64,000 bases of DNA from Aliiroseovarius sp. Z3 (lineage in GTDB: Bacteria; Pseudomonadota; Alphaproteobacteria; Rhodobacterales; Rhodobacteraceae), in the NCBI RefSeq assembly GCF_029105185.1, contig NZ_JAFMZK010000005.1:1-64000 (forward strand), read 5' to 3'. Of the stretch, positions 1-9,702 are shown in pieces; the stretch's first letter is position 1; each line of letters starts with the position of its first letter. The notes under the pieces were generated by a model. That model was not told the origin of the DNA, did no database searches, and worked only from the letters and a program-made list of their open reading frames with translations. Position numbers and translations under genes: made by a program.

Positions 1-1080
<1,080 letters not shown>

Positions 1081-1089
1081 GAACATGAC

Positions 1090-1992
1090 ATGAGCGAGTG
1101 GCTGTTATCGCTGGAAGGGACCGAGGCCGGTCATCAACTCGCATTGATGCTCGCCTTGTTCGCGGCGTTTTTGCATGCACTTTTCGGAGCGTTGCAGAAG
1201 GGGCGCCATGATCCGTGGCTCTCGCGCGGCGCAATTGATCTGTCTTACGGGCTGATTGCGGCACCCTTTGCGCTGTTCGTCGTGCCTTGGCCCGAGCCAC
1301 ATATGTGGCCGATCTTCGCGGTCGTTTTCGTGATCCATGTGGGATATAAACTGGCGCAAAGTTATACCTATGCACTTGGGTCATACACAGTCGTTTATCC
1401 GGTCGTACGCGGCACAGGTCCGTTGTTTACCGTCATTGGTGCGGGACTTTTGTTCGGCGAACACTTCACATCGGTTCAGTGGCTTGGCGTGGCGACCCTT
1501 GTGGCCGGGATTTTCGCGCTCGCCGCCTATAACCTGCGCCATTGGCAGATGGGCCGCGCGCAATTGAAACCCGCGCTGGCGATGGCAGTTGTGACCGGAT
1601 TGTTTGTCGCGGCCTACACCACCTATGACGCCTATGGCATCCGCGCGACAGCCGACCCGTTCACCTTCCTCGCCTGGTTCTTCTTTCTCGACGGGTTCTT
1701 CATGCCGGTCATTGCCGGTTTGCGCTGGTGGAACATGCCCGAGCGTCCAGCCCTTGGCCCCTTGATGGGGCGGGGCGTTCTGGGGGCCTTCGTCGCCTAT
1801 TTCAGCTTCGGGTCGATCATGCTGGCCACCCGGTTGGACAGCGTGGGTGAGGCGGCAGTGCTGCGCGAAACCTCGACCGTTTTTGCGGCCTTGATCGGCT
1901 GGCTTGTGCTGAAAGAACGCGTCGGTCCACGTCGGGTTGCGATGATGGCTTTGATCGCCGTCGGCGCCGTGATAGTCGAGATGGGCGGATAA
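1090..1992 (+). CDS. EamA/DMT-superfamily membrane transporter
   Basis: A 300-residue, very hydrophobic protein with about ten predicted membrane segments in two similar halves, the usual form of drug/metabolite transporter (EamA) permeases. The second half ends in the typical EamA pattern: the VGEAAVLRETSTVFAALIGW stretch, then LKERVGPRR and a last helix. Substrate cannot be read from the sequence. It starts 9 bases after ftsY and ends 9 bases before the next start, so it sits in an ftsY-DMT-yciB transcription unit. ATG 1090 has no strong ribosome binding site, which suits translation coupled to the upstream gene. Confidence 0.85.
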   Translation: MSEWLLSLEGTEAGHQLALMLALFAAFLHALFGALQKGRHDPWLSRGAIDLSYGLIAAPFALFVVPWPEPHMWPIFAVVFVIHVGYKLAQSYTYALGSYTVVYPVVRGTGPLFTVIGAGLLFGEHFTSVQWLGVATLVAGIFALAAYNLRHWQMGRAQLKPALAMAVVTGLFVAAYTTYDAYGIRATADPFTFLAWFFFLDGFFMPVIAGLRWWNMPERPALGPLMGRGVLGAFVAYFSFGSIMLATRLDSVGEAAVLRETSTVFAALIGWLVLKERVGPRRVAMMALIAVGAVIVEMGG

Positions 1993-2001
1993 GGAGAGAC
2001 C

Positions 2002-2610
2002 ATGACCGAGAAGCAGGTAAACCCCACTGTCAGGGCGGCGTTGGAATACGGCCCCATCATTCTGTTCTTCGTGGCCTATACGTTCCTGAAGGATCGCAGC
2101 TTTCTGGTGGGCAGCACCGAGTATTCGGGGTTTGTCGCGGTGACCGCCCTTTTCATACCGGTTCTGGCGTTGGCCACCCTGGCGATGTGGAAACTTACCG
2201 GTCATTTGTCGAAAATGCAGATCATGACGCTGGTGCTTGTCGTCGGTTTTGGCGGCATGTCGATCTGGTTCAATGACGAGCGGTTTTTCAAGATGAAGCC
2301 GACGATGATCTATGCGCTGTTCGCGGGTATTCTGGGCTTTGGGCTGATGCGCGGCACCAGTTATCTTGAAACCGTGATGGACCGTGCACTGCCGCTGGAA
2401 CGCGCGGGCTGGATGATCTTGACCAAGCGTCTTGCTTTGTTTTTTCTAGGCCTCGCCATCGCGAACGAGGTAATTTGGCGCAGCATGTCCACCGATGCCT
2501 GGGTGAATTTCAAGACCTTTGGCCTGCCGCTGTCGATGTTCGGCTTTTTCATGACGCAGGCGGGATTGTTCAAGAAATACGGCACCGAAGAAGACGCCAG
2601 CGAAGGCTGA
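2002..2610 (+). CDS. yciB: Inner membrane septation protein YciB/IspZ
   Basis: A 202-residue membrane protein of the YciB/IspZ (intracellular septation protein A) family, which affects envelope integrity and cell division in enterobacteria. Family features seen are the N-terminal ALEYGPIILFF segment, a charged FNDERFFKMKPT loop, and ANEVIWR near the last third. About five or six membrane segments are predicted. A good ribosome binding site (AAGGAGAG, 1991-1998) overlaps the stop of the preceding permease gene. The ftsY-permease-ispZ order places division and targeting genes together. It ends 19 bases from the convergent glutathione transferase gene. Confidence 0.93.
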   Translation: MTEKQVNPTVRAALEYGPIILFFVAYTFLKDRSFLVGSTEYSGFVAVTALFIPVLALATLAMWKLTGHLSKMQIMTLVLVVGFGGMSIWFNDERFFKMKPTMIYALFAGILGFGLMRGTSYLETVMDRALPLERAGWMILTKRLALFFLGLAIANEVIWRSMSTDAWVNFKTFGLPLSMFGFFMTQAGLFKKYGTEEDASEG

Positions 2611-2629
2611 CAGCCTTTAGTCCAGCCGC

Positions 2630-3331
2630 TTATCGTTTGAATAAAACGTCCTGAGCTTTTTTGTCGGTTTGCAGATTGCTCCGCTCATCCGACGCCACGG
2701 CGCGTCCACGCTGCACGGCAGGGCGCGCGCCAACTTCCTCTAACCAACGGGCAAAGTGGGGCTTGTCGTCCAAAGTTTGTTCTTGCCCTTCCCACAGCGA
2801 TGCCCATCCCCAACAGGCCATGTCGGCGATGGAATAGAAGTCCCCGGCCAGATAGCGGTTATCGGCCAGTTGCCGATCCATGACGCCATAAAGTCGCGCC
2901 GTTTCCGCGCGATAGCGATCCTTGGCATAGGGCAGGTCGTTGGGTGGCTCCATCGACGGTGCATATTTCAGGAAATGATGCGCCTGTCCGGCCATCGGCC
3001 CCAAGCCGCCCATCTGCCACATCAGCCATTGATCCACCGCGATCCGCTCCCGCTCGGTTTTGCCGCAGAAGGTTCCGGTCTTGCGGGCAAGGTATTGCAG
3101 GATAGCCCCGCTTTCGAAAATCGAGATCGGCGCCCCGTCCGGCCCCTCTGGGTCGATGATCGCGGGCATTCGATTGTTCGGCGCGATTTTCAGAAAGTCA
3201 GGTTCGAACTGATCCCCCGCGCCGATATTCACCAGCTTCACCTCATATGGCAGTCCCATCTCTTCCAGGGCGATGGATATCTTCCATCCGTTCGGTGTGG
3301 GCCAGTAATAGAGCTCGATCGGTTGGGGCAT
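2630..3331 (-). CDS. Glutathione S-transferase family protein (YfcG/nu-class-like)
   Basis: A cytosolic two-domain protein of 233 residues. The N-terminal thioredoxin fold carries YYWPTPNGWKISIALEE, the PNNRMPAI cis-proline turn and FESGAILQYL, as in E. coli YfcG/YghU, which act as glutathione-dependent disulfide-bond reductases. The helical C-terminal domain has WLMWQMGGLGPMAGQ, also YfcG-like. I chose ATG 3331 because GAAGGAGA precedes it; an ATG 57 bases upstream would add a non-homologous leader. It diverges from metZ, with 139 bases before the riboswitch. The physiological substrate is not deducible. Confidence 0.9.
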   Translation of the reverse strand: MPQPIELYYWPTPNGWKISIALEEMGLPYEVKLVNIGAGDQFEPDFLKIAPNNRMPAIIDPEGPDGAPISIFESGAILQYLARKTGTFCGKTERERIAVDQWLMWQMGGLGPMAGQAHHFLKYAPSMEPPNDLPYAKDRYRAETARLYGVMDRQLADNRYLAGDFYSIADMACWGWASLWEGQEQTLDDKPHFARWLEEVGARPAVQRGRAVASDERSNLQTDKKAQDVLFKR

Positions 3332-3470
3332 GTCTAGTCTCCTTCGTTGCAGGCAGGATGACAGGCTTGGGATGATTGGCAAGACCACAAGATGCTCATC
3401 GGCTTCACGATCGGGCGAGCCGAACTGCCGGGTCCACTTGACGCACTTGACAACAGGCGCTAGGGCTAAC

Positions 3471-3523
3471 GCGTGGCGATTTGTTCACCGGATTGCGGGC
3501 CACGTTAAATATTCTGCTAAAGA
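3471..3523 (+). promoter_or_regulatory. SAM-II riboswitch aptamer controlling metZ
   Basis: The P1 stem is CGTGGC (3472-3477) paired with GCCACG (3499-3504). The conserved loop GATTTG follows the 5' arm, TTAAA follows the 3' arm, and the pseudoknot tail is GCTAAAG (3516-3522). This is the SAM-II (metA motif) consensus, known in alphaproteobacteria ahead of methionine genes; it binds S-adenosylmethionine. A possible promoter lies just upstream (TTGACG 3438-3443, 17-base gap, weak TAGGGC 3461-3466). A terminator hairpin follows, so control may be at transcription. Confidence 0.93.
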
Positions 3524-3547
3524 GGTCAGGGACCTTGTGGGCAATTT

Positions 3548-3594
3548 CCCCCACAGCTTCGCCCCCGACGCTCATATGCGGTGGGGGTTTTTTT
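3548..3594 (+). terminator. Riboswitch-linked intrinsic terminator in the metZ leader
   Basis: CCCCCAC (3548-3554) can pair with GTGGGGG (3581-3587), followed by seven T residues. The same CCCAC can instead pair with GTGGG (3537-3541) directly after the aptamer. The two pairings exclude each other, as expected for a terminator and an antiterminator. It lies 18 bases before the metZ start. Confidence 0.8.
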
Positions 3595-3612
3595 GTGCGA
3601 AAGGAACGCGCG

Positions 3613-4806
3613 ATGACAGAGGCTAAACCGGGCTGGTCGAAACGGACAGCAGCCGTGCATGGCGGCACCCGTCGCAGTCAATACAACGAAGTCAGCGAGG
3701 CGATCTTCCTGACGCAGGGTTTTGTCTATGACAGTGCCGAACAGGCCGAGGCACGCTTTATCCAAAGCAGCCGGGAAGAGTTCATCTATGCCCGCTATGG
3801 CAATCCCACTGTGGCCATGTTCGAAGATCGGATGGCGGCACTGGAGGGGGCCGAGGATGCCTTTGCCACCGCATCCGGCATGGCGGCAGTCAACGGCGCG
3901 TTGATGTCCTTGCTGAAAGCAGGTGATCACGTGGTCGCCGGTCGGGCCTTGTTCGGATCCTGCCTCTATGTTCTGGAAGATATCCTTGTGCGTTTCGGGG
4001 TCGAGGTGACCTTGGTCGATGGCACCGATCTTGACGCGTGGCGTGCTGCGGTGCGCCCTGACACGGCGGTCTGTTTCTTTGAAAGCGTGTCCAATCCCGC
4101 GCTAGAGGTGATTGATATCGAAGGTGTTGCCAAGATTGCCCACGAAGTTGGCGCTCTGGTCGTCGTGGACAACGTTTTCGCAACCCCGGTGTTCAGCCGC
4201 GCGATAGAGCAGGGTGCCGACGTGGTTGTCTATTCGACAACCAAGCATGTGGACGGGCAGGGGCGCTGTCTTGGCGGTGTCGTGCTGGGCACGCAGGATT
4301 ACATCCGCAAGACGCTGGAACCTTATCTGAAGCATACCGGCGGGGCGATGAGCCCGTTTAACGCGTGGGTCATGCTGAAGGGGCTTGAGACGATGGACCT
4401 GCGCGTGAAGGCGCAGGCCGCTTCTGCGCTCGAGATCGCGCGCGCATTGGAAGGGCACGACAAACTTGCCCGCGTTGTGCACCCGCTTTTGGACAGCCAC
4501 CCCGACAAAGCGCTGGCGGAACGTCAGATGATCGGCGGGGCTGGCACTGTGCTGGCGCTGGAGTTGGCAGGTGGGAAAGAGGCTGCGTTTCGATTTCTGA
4601 ATGCGCTTCAGATTGTCGTGATTTCAAACAACCTTGGTGACGCGAAATCCATCGTGACCCATCCTGCAACCACGACGCATCAGCGGTTGCCAGACGACCA
4701 GAAAGCGCAGTTGGGGATCACCCCGGGCCTTCTGCGTCTGTCCGTTGGGCTGGAGGACACGCAGGATTTGATCGCAGACCTCGTCGAGGCCCTAAACGCC
4801 GCCTGA
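3613..4806 (+). CDS. metZ: O-succinylhomoserine sulfhydrylase
   Basis: A PLP enzyme of the Cys/Met metabolism family, 397 residues. It makes homocysteine directly from O-succinylhomoserine and sulfide in methionine synthesis. The PLP lysine lies in YSTTKHVDGQGR, and YARYGNPT, ATASGMAAVN and SVGLED are family signatures. ATG 3613 is chosen because it follows AAGGAAC and aligns with the MetZ N terminus; an in-frame ATG at 3481 would lie inside the riboswitch. It is controlled by the SAM-II element and terminator just upstream. O-acetylhomoserine could be the substrate instead; sequence alone does not settle this. Confidence 0.93.
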   Translation: MTEAKPGWSKRTAAVHGGTRRSQYNEVSEAIFLTQGFVYDSAEQAEARFIQSSREEFIYARYGNPTVAMFEDRMAALEGAEDAFATASGMAAVNGALMSLLKAGDHVVAGRALFGSCLYVLEDILVRFGVEVTLVDGTDLDAWRAAVRPDTAVCFFESVSNPALEVIDIEGVAKIAHEVGALVVVDNVFATPVFSRAIEQGADVVVYSTTKHVDGQGRCLGGVVLGTQDYIRKTLEPYLKHTGGAMSPFNAWVMLKGLETMDLRVKAQAASALEIARALEGHDKLARVVHPLLDSHPDKALAERQMIGGAGTVLALELAGGKEAAFRFLNALQIVVISNNLGDAKSIVTHPATTTHQRLPDDQKAQLGITPGLLRLSVGLEDTQDLIADLVEALNAA

Positions 4807-4890
4807 TTGGTCGCATCTCGCGCATCGTGTTTGGAGAATCCTTGTCACATACTTATGTTAAGACGGTGCGACAGGATCGGAGGGTCCGAT

Positions 4891-5997
4891 ATGAACCAGA
4901 TGAAGCGCAAAGGTGGCAGGGCCCCAAATGCTGAGGCAGCCCGTGATGCGCTGGATGTATTGCGAGACTGGGCAGCCAAGGCTGATCCGGTCGAGGTCGC
5001 AAAACTAGACCCTGCGATTGCCCGTCTGTTGCCGGGTGCTGAGCTGCCGAATTATCCTGATCTCAACCGTGAATATCCGGCTGATTTTGCACCCGATGCA
5101 GCCTATAGGGCGTCAATGCCGGACCTGCAGAACGGCCCTGCCAGCCTGATTCAGGGGGCCAAGCGGCACATTCAGCATGTGGGCATTTCAAATTTTCGCC
5201 TGCCCATCAGGTATCACACGCGTGACGGTGCGGATGTAACCCTTGAGACCTCGGTGACGGGCACGGTGAGCCTTGAGGCCGGAAAGAAGGGCATCAACAT
5301 GTCGCGCATCATGCGCAGCTTTTACGCCCATGCCGAAAAGACCTTCTCGTTTGACGTGATCGAGGCGGCTCTGGACGATTATAAGACCGATTTGGAAAGT
5401 CTTGATGCGCGGATCGAGATGCGCTTTTCCTACCCGGCGCGGGTTGAAAGCCTGCGGTCCGGCCTGTCGGGCTATCAATATTACGACATCGCGCTGGAAC
5501 TGGTCGAACATCGCGGCCAGCGGCGCAAGTTCATGCATCTGGACTATGTTTACAGCTCGACCTGCCCGTGTTCGCTTGAACTGTCAGAGCACGCACGGCA
5601 AATGCGCGGGCAGTTGGCAACGCCGCATTCGCAAAGGTCTGTGGCACGGATATCGGTCGAGAAAATTCATCAACCCAACCACACGCTTTGGTTCGAAGAC
5701 CTGATCGACCTGTGTCGTGCTGCCGTTCCGACGGAAACGCAAGTGATGGTCAAACGCGAGGATGAACAAGCTTTTGCCGAGCTGAATGCCGCAAATCCGA
5801 TCTTTGTCGAGGACGCCGCACGTTTGTTCTGCGAGCATTTGCAAGAAGATACACGTATCGGAGACTTCCGCATCGTCGCCAGCCATCAGGAAAGCCTGCA
5901 CAGTCATGATGCGGTGTCGATTCTGACGGAAGGCGCGACCTTTGAAGCCGACAGCCTGGACCCCAAGCTGTTTTCGACGCTGTTCCACGTAGGGTAA
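4891..5997 (+). CDS. folE2: GTP cyclohydrolase FolE2 (type IB)
   Basis: FolE2 converts GTP to 7,8-dihydroneopterin triphosphate, the first step of folate synthesis, as a metal-flexible substitute for zinc-dependent FolE. The protein has 368 residues, with the FolE2 signature STCPCSLELSEHAR (the metal-ligand/catalytic Cys) and GTVSLEAGKKGINMSR upstream of it. I chose ATG 4891 (MNQMKRKG), preceded by GGAGGG, over an open extension to 4807 that abuts metZ. FolE2 genes are often zinc-repressed, but I did not find a convincing Zur palindrome in the 84-base leader. folB and folP lie about 11 kb downstream. Confidence 0.93.
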   Translation: MNQMKRKGGRAPNAEAARDALDVLRDWAAKADPVEVAKLDPAIARLLPGAELPNYPDLNREYPADFAPDAAYRASMPDLQNGPASLIQGAKRHIQHVGISNFRLPIRYHTRDGADVTLETSVTGTVSLEAGKKGINMSRIMRSFYAHAEKTFSFDVIEAALDDYKTDLESLDARIEMRFSYPARVESLRSGLSGYQYYDIALELVEHRGQRRKFMHLDYVYSSTCPCSLELSEHARQMRGQLATPHSQRSVARISVEKIHQPNHTLWFEDLIDLCRAAVPTETQVMVKREDEQAFAELNAANPIFVEDAARLFCEHLQEDTRIGDFRIVASHQESLHSHDAVSILTEGATFEADSLDPKLFSTLFHVG

Positions 5998-6103
5998 ATC
6001 GCCGCCCTTCCGTTGGATGGAACCATCACACCGTGTTGGTCAAGCCGGTCCGTGCAGCAACTGATCCTTGACAGTTTGCGCGCGCGGGGCCAACCCTGCG
6101 CCC

Positions 6104-7552
6104 ATGTTTGATCTGCGACCTGTCGTTTATGTCACGGGCCTTTTGGTGGCCGCCCTGGGGGTCACGATGCTGATTCCGATGGGCGTCGATCTTTTCTATG
6201 GCAGCTCTGATTGGCTGGCCTTTCTGGAAAGCTCGGTCATCACAACGCTTATTGGCGGGTCGATGGCGCTGGCGACGGCCAACGGCGTCGGCAAGGGGCT
6301 GTCGATACAGCAAACCTTTTTGCTGACCACAGGTGTTTGGGTGGCCTTGCCCATCTTTGGCGCGATTCCTTTCCTGCTTTCGGATATCGGTGTCCGGCCG
6401 GTTGACGCTTTTTTCGAGGCTATGTCGGGTCTGACCACGACAGGGGCAACCGTTCTGTCCGGGCTGGATGACATGCCAAAGGGGCTGCTGTTCTGGCGGG
6501 CGCTGATGCAATGGTATGGCGGCATTGGGATCATCGTGGTCGCGATGGTTTTCCTGCCCGAGCTACGCGTGGGCGGGATGCAGATTTTCCGGTCCGAAGC
6601 GTTTGATACGATGGGGAAGGTGCTGCCACGCGCTGCACAGATCGCCGGGCGCATCAGCCAGATCTACTTGTTGCTCACGGTGGTCTGTGCCCTTCTGTAT
6701 GCGGCAGTCGGCTTGCCGCCCTACGAGGCGATCTATCATGCCATGACGACCCTATCGACCGGTGGTTTTTCTTCAACGGACGCGTCGTTTGGAGCCTTTC
6801 AGGGCGTGCCTGAATACGTTGCTGCGGTGTTCATGATCTTGGCCAGCCTGCCTTTTGTCCGGTATATTCAACTGCTTAGTGGCACAGCGCGCCCCATACT
6901 TCGTGACTCTCAAATCAGGACGTATTTGGTCATCATCTTCACGATCACGCTGATGATGACGATCTATCGTGTTGTTGCCAACGGCGATCATCTGGAGCAC
7001 GGCTTTCGCGAAGGCATCTTCAACGTCACCTCGATCATCAGCGGTACGGGGTATGCCAGTGTGGATTACCAGCTGTGGGGTGCGTTTCCGGTGGTGGTGT
7101 TTTTCTTTCTTGGCCTGATCGGCGGATGCGCTGGGTCGACGGCCTGCTCGATCAAGGTATTCCGCTATCAGCTTCTCTTCTCGTCAATCAAAGCGCAGAT
7201 CCGGTCAATCCACTCGCCCCACGGCCTGTTCACACCACGTTATGCCGGGCGTCGGGTCGATGACGAGGTGCTGTCCTCGGTCATGGGATTCTTCGTGTTT
7301 TTCGTCGTGACGCTGGGGATTGTGGCGGTGATGCTGGGCATGACCGGACTTGACTTCACAACCTCTGTTTCAGGCGCGGCGACTGCTGTCGCAAACATTG
7401 GACCCGGCCTTGGCGACATTATTGGACCAGCGGGAAATTTCGGAAGTTTGAATGACACCGCTAAGTGGATACTGGCCCTCACGATGCTGATCGGGCGGCT
7501 GGAGCTGCTGGCGGTATACGTCCTGTTCACTGTTAAGTTCTGGCGCGGGTAA
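6104..7552 (+). CDS. trkH: TrkH-family potassium uptake protein
   Basis: The membrane subunit of a Trk/Ktr-type K+ transporter, 482 residues, the usual TrkH length. All four pore-loop filter glycines are visible in order: GLTTTGATV, TLSTGGFSS, IISGTGYAS and VANIGPGLG. I used ATG 6104 (MFDLRPVVY); the frame is open to an ATG 36 bases earlier, but the family N terminus begins here. No trkA is adjacent, so the cytosolic gating subunit must be encoded elsewhere. It converges with the secreted protein gene downstream, leaving 52 bases between stops. Confidence 0.92.
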   Translation: MFDLRPVVYVTGLLVAALGVTMLIPMGVDLFYGSSDWLAFLESSVITTLIGGSMALATANGVGKGLSIQQTFLLTTGVWVALPIFGAIPFLLSDIGVRPVDAFFEAMSGLTTTGATVLSGLDDMPKGLLFWRALMQWYGGIGIIVVAMVFLPELRVGGMQIFRSEAFDTMGKVLPRAAQIAGRISQIYLLLTVVCALLYAAVGLPPYEAIYHAMTTLSTGGFSSTDASFGAFQGVPEYVAAVFMILASLPFVRYIQLLSGTARPILRDSQIRTYLVIIFTITLMMTIYRVVANGDHLEHGFREGIFNVTSIISGTGYASVDYQLWGAFPVVVFFFLGLIGGCAGSTACSIKVFRYQLLFSSIKAQIRSIHSPHGLFTPRYAGRRVDDEVLSSVMGFFVFFVVTLGIVAVMLGMTGLDFTTSVSGAATAVANIGPGLGDIIGPAGNFGSLNDTAKWILALTMLIGRLELLAVYVLFTVKFWRG

Positions 7553-7604
7553 GCCGCCCAAGCCAATGCTGTGGGCGACCCTGATCACAACGAAAAGCGA
7601 TCGT

Positions 7605-9449
7605 TTATTTCCAGCAGCTGACAAGCACCGTCATGTCAGCAGCCCGAGAACTCAGATCCACCGGGTCCATTGATGCGCCGGCATCTGTGGCGTCGGGCGT
7701 GATACCGTTTTCGGAAAGGAAAGTCGTAACCGATGTGGCATCCAGCGCAAAGCTGACACCTTCCGGAAGCGCGCGCCCTGCCGAAACCTGGCTGGGCAGA
7801 AGCATTCCCATCACAGCGCCACCGGCGTCCAGAACCGGACCGCCAGCATCGCCCGGCAGTGCCGCCAGCGTCAGTCGGTTCAGCTCGGCCTCTCCGTTCA
7901 GGCCGGTCAGCTCGGACAGGCTTCCATAGGTCAGGCTGGGTGCGCTCAACCGCCCTTCATAGCTATAGCCCGCGACCGCCACATCGGATTTCAAACGCGG
8001 GTCAACGGTCAGGAACGCTGCATAGGCCAGCGGTGCAAGTGGGTCTTGTGGGGCGAGAAGCGCGAGACCACGGGCGTCATCCAATGCCGAAACATCCACA
8101 ACATAGTCGTCGTTCACGGTGACTCGGTTGCATCCCTTGACGGCTTCGGCCGTGGTCAGGATCGTGCCCTTGGCATCTACATAGAAGCCGGATCGCGACA
8201 GTTCGGGCGTGCGAATTTCCAGCCCTGACAACAAATCAAGGCTTTGGGTCGCCGCGTCCAGCCCGGCATTGTCCGCCAAGGCTTGCGACCCAAGCGAGGT
8301 GAAGCTGGCCTTCATGTCCTGCAAGACCATGTTGCGACGTTTCTCGTCGCCCACGGGCCAGATCAGGGTGAAGCCTTTAACTGTCCCATCGACCAGTTGC
8401 GCTTGGGTGTAAGAGGTGATGTCACCGTCCGTGCCTTCGATCGTGAACGACGACTTGTTACGCTCGCGCGGTCCTTCGACTGGCACGATCTCAAGCGATT
8501 GGAGGATGTCATAAAGGCCATAAAGCGTGTCTTGATCGCCCGTCTGGCTGATCAGCACAACGCGCACGCCGCTGTCGTCCTTGGTGTCGAAATGAACGAA
8601 TGGTGCTTCATAGCGTGCAAATTCGACCATCGCGCCGGGAATGGCGATCGAGATCCCGGCTTGGGCGTCTTCGTAAGGGCGAATACCTATCGACCCGATG
8701 ACGGTCTGAAAACTTGCCAAAAGCTCATCACGTTGGCGGGTGGTCAAGACCCCGGTCGGGTCATAGCCGCGATCGGTTTGCCACGCGGCCATGGACCGGC
8801 GCGTTCCCGCACCAAACGCCCCGTCAATAGCCGAGGCATAATATCCTTCCCATTGCAACGCGACCTGCAACGCCTTGCGTTGGTCGCGATCAAGCAGTCG
8901 TTCGCCATCCAGGGCCTCGCGCCGGGTTTCGTCGCGCGGCGGTTCGGGTTCGGTCAGGATGGGCGAGGCGTCGGGCTGAGCCACGGATGCAATCTGTTCA
9001 CCTTCCGCGGGCGTCTGATTTGTCTCGGTTGCGGTTTCGGCAGCGTCAGAGGCCTCAAGCGGGTCAGTGTTCAGCGCATTGGCCCCGACCGGCCAGAACT
9101 GTTGCCGCAACTTGTTTGAATAGGTGATGAAGCTGTCGCGCGGGATCAGCCCGGCATTTTTCAGCGACCGCAGCTGAATATTCGCAGCAGCTTCGGTATA
9201 GGGGCCAAGGATGACGCCATACCAGTTGCCACCGATGCGAAATCCGTTCACGCCGTCCAGACGGGCAGCATAGCTGCGCACACGCTCTTGGGCTTCGCGC
9301 AGCGTCGGTTGCGCTTCGATCTGGATCCAGAACAGGTTTTCAGCCTGTACCCCTGACGGCACTGACGACGTCTGTTGGGCGATCGCCGGCAGGCTGATCA
9401 AGCTGGTCGCAAGTCCGGTGAAAAGGGCAGCAGCAATGCGTTTCGTCAT
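7605..9449 (-). CDS. Secreted SPOR/peptidoglycan-binding protein with inactive trypsin-like domain
   Basis: A 614-residue exported protein. The signal peptide ends near AIA-QQ (residue 24). Next come a SPOR-like segment (~38-115), an acidic Pro/Glu/Thr linker (~125-185), a PG_binding_1 helical repeat (~185-248), a middle domain of unknown type (~255-400) and a trypsin/DegP-like fold (~417-580). In that last domain the usual GDSGGP is GDAGGP (Ala 535) and the usual catalytic His position reads TTAEAV (Glu 435); an Asp remains in DDARGLALL. It is therefore probably a periplasmic pseudoprotease with wall-binding modules. ATG 9449 is preferred to one 24 bases upstream because it begins the basic signal-peptide N terminus. 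Confidence 0.82.
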   Translation of the reverse strand: MTKRIAAALFTGLATSLISLPAIAQQTSSVPSGVQAENLFWIQIEAQPTLREAQERVRSYAARLDGVNGFRIGGNWYGVILGPYTEAAANIQLRSLKNAGLIPRDSFITYSNKLRQQFWPVGANALNTDPLEASDAAETATETNQTPAEGEQIASVAQPDASPILTEPEPPRDETRREALDGERLLDRDQRKALQVALQWEGYYASAIDGAFGAGTRRSMAAWQTDRGYDPTGVLTTRQRDELLASFQTVIGSIGIRPYEDAQAGISIAIPGAMVEFARYEAPFVHFDTKDDSGVRVVLISQTGDQDTLYGLYDILQSLEIVPVEGPRERNKSSFTIEGTDGDITSYTQAQLVDGTVKGFTLIWPVGDEKRRNMVLQDMKASFTSLGSQALADNAGLDAATQSLDLLSGLEIRTPELSRSGFYVDAKGTILTTAEAVKGCNRVTVNDDYVVDVSALDDARGLALLAPQDPLAPLAYAAFLTVDPRLKSDVAVAGYSYEGRLSAPSLTYGSLSELTGLNGEAELNRLTLAALPGDAGGPVLDAGGAVMGMLLPSQVSAGRALPEGVSFALDATSVTTFLSENGITPDATDAGASMDPVDLSSRAADMTVLVSCWK

Positions 9450-9702
9450 GGATCCTCGTGGCCTTTGCGGCATGGCTAGAAAATGTCCGGGCAGATAACA
9501 CGTTTACCCCGGATGTGGTCAATAACAGGGTGGCAATATGACAGTTTCGCGCGGGGGGTCCAGCGTGTTCATCAATTTTTGCGCGAAACGCCAAGGCCTG
9601 TTGCCTGACGGGGTGAATAAGCGGCGCTTTCACGCGTTGACCCTTTGGGGGGCAGGCCCTATTGAGGGCTGACATTTCAGGAACGACCAGACGGGCAGGG
9701 CC

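Noticed and set aside
4807-4890. Zur box before folE2
   Set aside because: FolE2 genes are often zinc-regulated, but no convincing Zur palindrome is visible in this leader.
9450-9702. Possible T-box or glycine riboswitch before glyQ
   Set aside because: No specifier/antiterminator features or glycine-aptamer consensus could be found; T-boxes are also not expected in this group.
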